Part shown: one piece after another, positions 58,235 to 64,000 of the stretch | How the letters are laid out: every line of letters begins with the position of its first letter | Position numbering within the stretch: the first letter of the stretch is position 1 | DNA from: Acidobacteriota bacterium | GTDB lineage: Bacteria; Acidobacteriota; JAAYUB01 | Reading direction: 5' to 3' | Length of the DNA stretch: 64,000 nt | Assembly: GCA_012517875.1 (NCBI GenBank) | Contig: JAAYUB010000098.1 | Coordinates: 1-64,000, forward strand | Notes under the pieces: generated by a model | Told to the model about the DNA's origin: nothing | Database searches by the model: none | What the model saw: only the letters and a program-made list of their open reading frames with translations | Program-made: the position numbers and the translations under genes

Positions 58235-60055
58235 ATGGCGGCATCCACGCAGACGGACCGACTGGAATTCCGGCGGCTGGCTCAACTGGGTCTGGCGGTG
58301 CGCCTCGTCAAGGACTGCGCCGCCGGCTGGACCCTCGCGGGCGCGGCGCTGGCGGTGCTGCAGGGCCTCCTGCCGCTGGCGGGGCTGTACCTGCTCAAGC
58401 TGCTGGTGGACACCCTGACCCGCGGCCTGGCCGGCGGCGACCGGACGGAGCTGTGGGAGCATGCCCTCACCCTCGTTGTGCTGGCGGCCGGCGTGGCGGC
58501 GCTGGGCGTGCTGCTGCGCAACCTGGCCGCCCTGGCCACCGAGGCCCAGGCGATGGCGGTGACGGACCACGTGGCGGACCAGATCCACCGTCAGTCGACC
58601 ACCGTGGACTTGGCCTACTACGAGACCCCCGCCTACTACGACACCCTCCACCGGGCGCAGATCGAAGCGCCCTACCGGCCCCTGCGCATCGTCACCGGAC
58701 TGACCCGGCTGGCCGAGAGCGGCATCCTCATGGTGGCCGTCGCCGGGCTGCTCATGACGTTCCACTGGGCGGTGCCGCTCGTGCTGCTGGCGGCGGCGGT
58801 GCCCGGACTGTTCGTGCGGATGCACTTCTCGCGCAAGTTCCACCGCTGGCAGCGGGAGCAGACCGAGGCGGAGCGGCGGTCCTGGTACTACCACGCCCTG
58901 CTGACGGCCGGCGACTACGCGAAGGAAATCCGGCTGTTCGGCATCGGCCCTCTCGTGGCCAGCTGGTACCGCGACGTCCGGACCCGGCTGCGGGGCGGGC
59001 GCTTCCGGCTGACGGCGGAGCGCTCCGCCGCCGACTGCTTGCTGCAGGGCGGATCGCTCGTGGTGGTCTATGCCGGCTATGCGCTGGCGGCGTACCATGT
59101 CCTCGCAGGGCGCATCAGCCTCGGCGACCTGGTGATGATCTACCAGGCGTTCCAGCGCGGGATGGCGGCCATTCAGGACGTGTCCGGCGCGCTGGCCGGG
59201 TTGTACGACGACAGCCTGTTCCTGTCGAATTACCACGAGTTTCTGGAGTTGCGGCCCCGGGTGACCGCGCCCGAGACGCCCGTGCCGGTGCCGCGGCCGT
59301 TCCGCGAGGCGCTGGCTCTGGACAACGTCAGCTTCGCCTACCCCGGCTCAGACCGGCGGGTGCTGGACGGCGTGTCGCTTGCGCTGCGGCCGGGCGAGGT
59401 GATCGCGCTGGTGGGCGAGAACGGGGCGGGAAAGACCACACTGGTCAAACTCGTCTGCCGGCTCTACGACCCGACGGCGGGTGCCGTCACGCTGGACGGC
59501 ATTGACCTGCGGCGCTTCCGGCCGGAGGCGCTGCGTCGGGAGATCGGGGTCATCTTCCAGGATTTCGCCCGCTACGCCCTGACCGCCCGGGAGAACATCC
59601 GGTTGGGCGACCATGAGCTGGCGCCCGACGACCCGCGTCTGGCGGCGGCCGTCCGCCAGGCCGGCGCCGAGCCGGTGATCCGCCGACTGCCCGACGGTTT
59701 GGACACCCTGCTGAGCTGCCAGTTCGCCGGCGGCACGGAGCTCAGCGCGGGTCAGTGGCAGCGCATCGCTTTGGCCCGCGCGTTCCTGCGCGACTCGCGC
59801 ATCGTGGTGCTGGACGAACCCACGAGCTCGCTGGACCCCGTCGCCGAGTACGAGCTGTTCGCCACGTTCCGCCGGCTGTTGGAAGGGCGGGCGGCCATCC
59901 TCATCAGCCACCGGTTCTCCACGGTGCGCATGGCGGACACCATCCACGTCCTGGCCGGCGGCCGGATCGTGGAAAGCGGCTCCCATGAATCCCTCATGGC
60001 CGCCGGCGGCCACTACGCCCGCATGTTCATGCTCCAATCCGCCAACTACCGCTAG
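58235..60055 (+). CDS. ABC exporter, fused membrane and ATP-binding domains
   Basis: 606 residues. Six-helix ABC membrane domain (about 1-340) and an ATPase domain (about 350-606) with Walker A GENGAGKTT, Q-loop, signature LSAGQ (Ala instead of the common second Gly) and VVLDEPTSSLDP. The intracellular-helix sequence TVDLAYYETPAYYDTLHRAQ is common in this group, which includes peptide/bacteriocin exporters. Substrate unknown. It starts 30 bp after the Dabb gene and probably works as a homodimer. Confidence 0.88.
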   Translation: MAASTQTDRLEFRRLAQLGLAVRLVKDCAAGWTLAGAALAVLQGLLPLAGLYLLKLLVDTLTRGLAGGDRTELWEHALTLVVLAAGVAALGVLLRNLAALATEAQAMAVTDHVADQIHRQSTTVDLAYYETPAYYDTLHRAQIEAPYRPLRIVTGLTRLAESGILMVAVAGLLMTFHWAVPLVLLAAAVPGLFVRMHFSRKFHRWQREQTEAERRSWYYHALLTAGDYAKEIRLFGIGPLVASWYRDVRTRLRGGRFRLTAERSAADCLLQGGSLVVVYAGYALAAYHVLAGRISLGDLVMIYQAFQRGMAAIQDVSGALAGLYDDSLFLSNYHEFLELRPRVTAPETPVPVPRPFREALALDNVSFAYPGSDRRVLDGVSLALRPGEVIALVGENGAGKTTLVKLVCRLYDPTAGAVTLDGIDLRRFRPEALRREIGVIFQDFARYALTARENIRLGDHELAPDDPRLAAAVRQAGAEPVIRRLPDGLDTLLSCQFAGGTELSAGQWQRIALARAFLRDSRIVVLDEPTSSLDPVAEYELFATFRRLLEGRAAILISHRFSTVRMADTIHVLAGGRIVESGSHESLMAAGGHYARMFMLQSANYR

Positions 60056-60317
60056 AACGGATTTCACCACACCCGAAGGATATCAGTCATGTTGATCGTT
60101 GATCGTTTATGGTTGGTTTTATTCGTTCCAACGCTCGATCAACGGCAGACGCGTCTGGGATGCCACGCACCCCGCACCCCGAGTCCCGATCCCCGAGCCT
60201 CAAGCCTCGGACCTCGCGCCTCGCGCCTCGGGCCGCCGTTCCCATCCATATAAAAACATTGTCTTTTCGATTGAAATTCATATAATTGACCCGAATATCG
60301 ACAAGGAGTGCCCTCAC
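60056..60317. repeat. Repeat-bearing gap before ribH
   Basis: Four 7-bp units at 60091-60118 (GTTGATC, GTTGATC, GTTTATG, GTTGGTT) and twelve in strict register at 60166-60249 (CGCACCC, CGAGTCC, CGATCCC, CGAGCCT, CGCGCCT). No FMN riboswitch or other gene was recognised. An AT-rich stretch (60250-60300) probably carries the ribH promoter, but no clear motif was found. Confidence 0.8.
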
Positions 60318-60782
60318 GTGCCGCACGTATTTGAAGGAAATCTCAATGCCAAAGGCCTGCGCTTCGCGCTGGTGGTGAGCCGGTACAACGACGTGATCTG
60401 CAACCGGCTGCTGGATGGCGCCCTCGACGGCCTCCGCCGCACCGGTGCCGAGGAAGGCAACCTGACCATCGTCCGCGTGCCGGGCTCGTTCGAACTGCCG
60501 CTCGTGGCCAAGCGCCTGGCCCAGAAGAAGCAGTATGACGCGGTGATCTGCCTGGGCGCTTTGATCCGCGGCGAGACGCCCCATTTCGACCTCATCAGCG
60601 CCGAGGTGACCAAGGGGATCGCCCAGGTGGCCCTGGACGCCGACTGCCCCATCACCTTCGGGGTGGTCACCGCCGACAACGTGGAGCAGGCGCTTAACCG
60701 GGCCGGTCTCAAGAGCGGCAACAAGGGCTTCGAAGCGGCGCTCGCGGCCGTCGAGCTGGCCAATCTGCTGAAGGGGATCTGA
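60318..60782 (+). CDS. ribH: 6,7-dimethyl-8-ribityllumazine synthase
   Basis: 154 residues from GTG 60318 with AAGGAG upstream. LRFALVVSRYNDVICNRLLDGA, VRVPGSFELPLVAKRLA, CLGALIRGETPHFDLIS and ITFGVVTADNVEQALNRAG are the classic lumazine synthase motifs (catalytic His in the GETPHF loop). It makes the penultimate riboflavin intermediate and usually assembles into 60-mers. The rest of the rib pathway is not present. nusB follows after 40 bp, a common ribH-nusB pairing. Confidence 0.96.
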   Translation: MPHVFEGNLNAKGLRFALVVSRYNDVICNRLLDGALDGLRRTGAEEGNLTIVRVPGSFELPLVAKRLAQKKQYDAVICLGALIRGETPHFDLISAEVTKGIAQVALDADCPITFGVVTADNVEQALNRAGLKSGNKGFEAALAAVELANLLKGI

Positions 60783-60822
60783 TTGGATCCGATCGTTCTT
60801 TGGCTATCGCCGGGAGTGAACC

Positions 60823-61242
60823 GTGGGCACGCGTCGTAAGGGTCGTGAGTGCGCTCTGCAGCTCCTATACCAGGCGGACTTCTCGCCCATGGACGCCGCC
60901 GCGGCCAACGACCTTTACTGGCAGATTCACATCAAGGAAGAGACCGTCCGGACTTACGCCGAGTTCCTCTACTTCGGCACCCTTGAGCACAAGGCCGACA
61001 TCGACACGATCATCCAGAAATTTTCGGAGCACTGGCGCCTCGAGCGGATGGCGGTGGTGGATCGCAACATCCTCCGGCTGGCCGTCTTCGAGTTTCTCCA
61101 TGAGACCGAGACGCCGACGACGGTGGTGATCAACGAGGCGCTGGAAATCGCCCGCAAGTTCAGCACCGAGGAATCCACCCAGTTCATCAACGGCATCCTG
61201 GATGCCATCAACAAGAACTACCTGCCGACGGTCCAGTCATAG
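60823..61242 (+). CDS. nusB: Transcription antitermination factor NusB
   Basis: 139 residues from GTG 60823. [17 protein letters not shown] at the N-terminus and [44 protein letters not shown] toward the C-terminus are typical NusB helices. NusB binds boxA RNA with NusE for rRNA antitermination. lysS is 47 bp downstream. Confidence 0.95.
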   Translation: MGTRRKGRECALQLLYQADFSPMDAAAANDLYWQIHIKEETVRTYAEFLYFGTLEHKADIDTIIQKFSEHWRLERMAVVDRNILRLAVFEFLHETETPTTVVINEALEIARKFSTEESTQFINGILDAINKNYLPTVQS

Positions 61243-61289
61243 CCGTTTCGGCGGCCGGCCGGACCAAACCCAGATTAGGAGATTGTGAC

Positions 61290-62849
61290 ATGAGCAGTCC
61301 GGAAACCGTCCTGACCCAGCACCGCCAGAGGAAGCTCGATGAGATCCGGGCGATGGGCGTCGATCCTTATCCGCACAAGTTCGCCTTCGACGCCACGGTG
61401 AGCGAGACGGTGACCCGTTACGCGACCATGGATCACTCTCAGCTCGACGCGGAGAGCCACCGCGTCCGCACCTGCGGCCGGATCCTGGCCCTGCGCGGTT
61501 TTGGCAAGGCGGCGTTCTGCCATATCTCCGACGGCGTCCAGAAAATCCAGTTCTACATCAAGAACGACGTCTCCGATGCCGGCTCCGTCGCCCTGTTCAA
61601 GCAGCTGGACCTGGGGGACATCGTCGGCGTCGACGGCCGGCTGTTCCGGACGCGCACCGGCGAGCTCACCATTCTGGTGCAGCGGCTCACCCTCCTGGCC
61701 AAGTGCTACCTGCCGCTGCCGGAGAAGTGGCACGGCCTGACCGACGTAGAGATCCGCTATCGCCAGCGCTACCTCGATCTCATCGTCAATCCGGAAGCGC
61801 GGCGGATTTTTCAGCGGCGGTCCGCCATCGTCCAGCAGCTCCGCCGCTTTCTCGAAGCGCGCGGCTACCTCGAGGTGGAGACGCCCATGATGCACCCGCT
61901 CGTGGGCGGGGCCACCGCGCGGCCGTTCATCACCTACCACAACACGCTCGACATGAAGCTCTACCTGCGGATCGCCCCCGAGCTCTACCTCAAGCGCCTG
62001 GTGGTGGGGGGCATGGAGCGCGTGTACGAGATCAACCGGAACTTCCGCAACGAGGGAATCTCCACCCAGCACAATCCCGAGTTCACCATGCTGGAGTTCT
62101 ATCAGGCCTACAGCGACTTCCGCGACCTGATGGCGCTGACCCGGGAGATGCTGACGGAGACTGTGGACGCCGTCTGCGGCACCCGCCTGGTGCCGTTCAA
62201 GGAACATGTCATCGATTTCGACGGCTGGCGGGAGTTCACGCTCCGCGATGCCATCCGTCATTTCTGGACGGCGCCAGGCCCTCGGCCGGAGCCGGAACAG
62301 CTCAACACCCGCGCGGGCGTCGTCGCCCTGCTGGAGCGGATCAGCATCGGCTATCCGCCCAAGGAGTCATACGGCAAGCTGCTGGGGCTGCTGTTCGAGG
62401 AAGTGGTGGAGCACCAGCTCGTCCAGCCCACCTTCATCTACGACTACCCCGTGGAGCTGTCCCCGCTGTCCAAGCGGAAGCCCGACGAACCGGGCTTCGT
62501 GGAGCGCTTTGAGCTGTACATCGCCGGCATGGAGATCGCCAACGCCTACTCCGAGCTCAACGATCCCATCGACCAGGGCGAGCGGTTCCGCGAGCAGGTG
62601 CGCCAGCGGGAGGGCGGCGATGAGGAGGCGCAGATGATGGACGAGGACTACATCCGTGCCCTGAGTTACGGCATGCCGCCGACGGCCGGCGAGGGGATCG
62701 GCATCGACCGCCTGGCCATGATCCTGACCAACTCGCCGTCGATCCGCGACGTGATCCTCTTTCCGCTCATGAAGCCGGAGGCGCCCGCCGCCGCGCCGGA
62801 CGAAGCCGGCACCGAGGCCGCCCCCGGACCGGAGGCGGCCGGAAGCTGA
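61290..62849 (+). CDS. lysS: Lysyl-tRNA synthetase, class II
   Basis: 519 residues. N-terminal OB-fold anticodon-binding domain ([27 protein letters not shown]), then the class II core with motif 1 ([20 protein letters not shown]), motif 2 ([20 protein letters not shown]) and motif 3 ([20 protein letters not shown]). A C-terminal Ala/Glu/Pro-rich tail of about 20 residues ([20 protein letters not shown]) is extra. TAGGAG precedes the start. The window-final lolC/E gene follows. Confidence 0.97.
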   Translation: MSSPETVLTQHRQRKLDEIRAMGVDPYPHKFAFDATVSETVTRYATMDHSQLDAESHRVRTCGRILALRGFGKAAFCHISDGVQKIQFYIKNDVSDAGSVALFKQLDLGDIVGVDGRLFRTRTGELTILVQRLTLLAKCYLPLPEKWHGLTDVEIRYRQRYLDLIVNPEARRIFQRRSAIVQQLRRFLEARGYLEVETPMMHPLVGGATARPFITYHNTLDMKLYLRIAPELYLKRLVVGGMERVYEINRNFRNEGISTQHNPEFTMLEFYQAYSDFRDLMALTREMLTETVDAVCGTRLVPFKEHVIDFDGWREFTLRDAIRHFWTAPGPRPEPEQLNTRAGVVALLERISIGYPPKESYGKLLGLLFEEVVEHQLVQPTFIYDYPVELSPLSKRKPDEPGFVERFELYIAGMEIANAYSELNDPIDQGERFREQVRQREGGDEEAQMMDEDYIRALSYGMPPTAGEGIGIDRLAMILTNSPSIRDVILFPLMKPEAPAAAPDEAGTEAAPGPEAAGS

Positions 62850-62889
62850 GCGGCGCCCGGAGCCGCGCCGCACCCGGACGGGATGCGCC

Positions 62890-64000
62890 ATGCGTTTTGA
62901 ACTCTTCATCGCCCGTCGTTACCTCAAGGCCCGCCGGAAGCAGGTGGTGATCAGCTTCATCACCGTGATCTCGGTGCTGGGAGTCATGACCGGCGTGGCG
63001 GCCCTGATCATCATCCTGTCCATGTACGCCGGCATGAGCCTGGACCTTCAGGGGAAGATCCTGGGGGCCACGGCCCACATCACCGCGCTGCCGCGGGGCG
63101 CCGGCGGACTGGCCGGCTACACGGCCATGGCCGATGAGATCGCGCGGGTGCCCGGCGTGCGCGCCGTCCCGCCGGCGGTGTACGTCCAGGCGCTGGCCAG
63201 TTCGGGCACCTCGTCCACGGGGCTCATCCTCAAGGGAGTGGATCCGGCCGCCGAGGCGAAGCTGGCCGCCGGCCTGGGCGTGCTCCGGACCGGCCGCTTC
63301 GAGGACCTGAACGCGCGGCGCGCCGCCATATTGGGCAACCAGCTGGCCCGCCACCTCGGCGTGGAGGCCGGCATGCCCGTCACGCTGATCGTCCCGCGGG
63401 GGACGCTCACGCCCCTGGGCCTCATGCCGCGCATCCACCGCTACCGTGTGGTGGGAACGTTCGAGTCGGGCCTGTACGACCTGGACAACACCTGGGCCTT
63501 CATCTCGCTGGACGAGGCCCGCGCCCTGGCCGGACTCGCGTCGGACGCCGTGCAGGCGCTCGAGATCCGGGTCACAGATATCTATGCGGTGCCGGCGATC
63601 CAGGCGGAGATCGCCCGCCGCCTGGGCGATCGGGCGGGACTGACCAACTGGATTGAAACCAACCGGCCGCTGTTTGCCGCCCTGCAGCTCGAAAAATGGG
63701 GCATGTTCCTGGCCATCGGCCTCATCGTGCTGGTGGCGGCCCTCAACATCGTGACAACCCTCATCCTGATGGTCATGGAGAAGAGCCGCGACATCGCCAT
63801 CCTGCGGGCCATGGGCGCCACCGAGCGGCAGATCATGCGCGTCTTCATCTGGCAGGGGATGATCATCGGCCTCATCGGCACCGCGCTCGGGAGCGCGCTC
63901 GGCGTGGGCCTGGCTTGGGCGGCCGACCGCTACAAGTGGATCCGGCTGGACGCGGCCGTTTACTCCATCCCGTACCTGCCGTTCCGCATCAGCGCGTGGG
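62890..64000 (+). CDS. Lipoprotein-releasing ABC permease LolC/LolE-like, partial
   Basis: At least 370 residues; the gene runs off the window end. FELFIARRYLKARRKQVVIS, a first membrane helix (VISFITVISVLGVMTGVAAL), a periplasmic MacB-PCD-like domain (about 45-260) and then membrane helices around GLIVLVAALNIVTTLILMVM, with EKSRDIAILRAMGATERQIM, the coupling region of the family. LolCDE moves lipoproteins from the inner membrane to LolA. Start ATG 62890, 40 bp after lysS. The partner ATPase gene (lolD) would lie beyond the window. Confidence 0.9.
   Translation, partial: MRFELFIARRYLKARRKQVVISFITVISVLGVMTGVAALIIILSMYAGMSLDLQGKILGATAHITALPRGAGGLAGYTAMADEIARVPGVRAVPPAVYVQALASSGTSSTGLILKGVDPAAEAKLAAGLGVLRTGRFEDLNARRAAILGNQLARHLGVEAGMPVTLIVPRGTLTPLGLMPRIHRYRVVGTFESGLYDLDNTWAFISLDEARALAGLASDAVQALEIRVTDIYAVPAIQAEIARRLGDRAGLTNWIETNRPLFAALQLEKWGMFLAIGLIVLVAALNIVTTLILMVMEKSRDIAILRAMGATERQIMRVFIWQGMIIGLIGTALGSALGVGLAWAADRYKWIRLDAAVYSIPYLPFRISAW

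Noticed and set aside
60056-60317. FMN riboswitch upstream of ribH
   Set aside because: None of the conserved RFN-element segments could be found; the gap is 7-bp repeats and an AT-rich stretch.

Overview
This looks like a chromosomal segment of an uncultured, high-GC, Gram-negative bacterium, most likely an Acidobacteriota member or a close relative. The best phylum clue is the secreted von Willebrand factor A protein at 42917-43849, which matches the acidobacterial VWFA-related family. An outer membrane is implied by an OmpP1/PorV-like barrel, kdsB (Kdo activation) and a LolC/E-type permease. FG-GAP, TPR and dockerin-ended secreted proteins fit the same picture. All family assignments are by reading motifs; no search was run.

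Layout. 1-3778 (+): an iron-sulfur/nucleotide-binding cluster: the end of a MinD-like ATPase, an IscU-Mrp protein broken by an in-frame TAG, a NifX/NifB-type domain joined to it through a repeat-encoded linker, a CGGC protein, a thioesterase and an MBL hydrolase. 4122-11758 (-): ktrA-like, hbd, zinc-ribbon/TPR protein, recA, ligA and an FAD oxidase. 11875-12846: tRNA-Ala, a small Cys-rich protein, a candidate selenoprotein with in-frame TGA, and tRNA-Leu. 12987-19147: outer-membrane, FG-GAP and TPR proteins. 19250-28905 (+): the translation/cell-division block tRNA-Val, thrS, infC, rpmI, rplT, pheS, pheT, zapB-like, zapA, 6S RNA, rny, ymdB. 29018-40865: secreted M36-like peptidase, two GT39-like membrane glycosyltransferases, a deoxyhypusine-synthase/flavoprotein pair, a 31-residue basic ribosomal-type protein and a secreted GH2 enzyme. 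40866-42135: about 1.3 kb of repeats only. 42136-47811: LysE exporter, VWA protein, kdsB, a Gly-rich secreted protein and a GT87-like protein. 48051-56903 (-): secreted glycan/protein-processing cluster (GH38, CBM9-like, double transglutaminase, TM1410/GH114-like, Mut7-C). 57096-64000 (+): enoyl-CoA hydratase, Dabb protein, ABC exporter, ribH, nusB, lysS and the start of lolC/E.

Three observations stand out. (1) Most longer gaps are filled by degenerate tandem tracts that keep a strict 7-bp register for up to about 30 units, often joined to a 6-bp (AATCGT) core; the same modules recur in the same order at several loci, and a 6-bp tract has been translated into a protein linker. (2) The 74-codon gene at 12343-12567 has a TGA exactly where small two-helix relatives carry a conserved Cys, followed by a strong SECIS-like hairpin. 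(3) infC appears to start at AUU, the classic autoregulated start. Housekeeping promoters are easy to read here: TTGACA, a 15-17 bp spacer, then TATAAT/TACAAT, including one hidden inside pheT.
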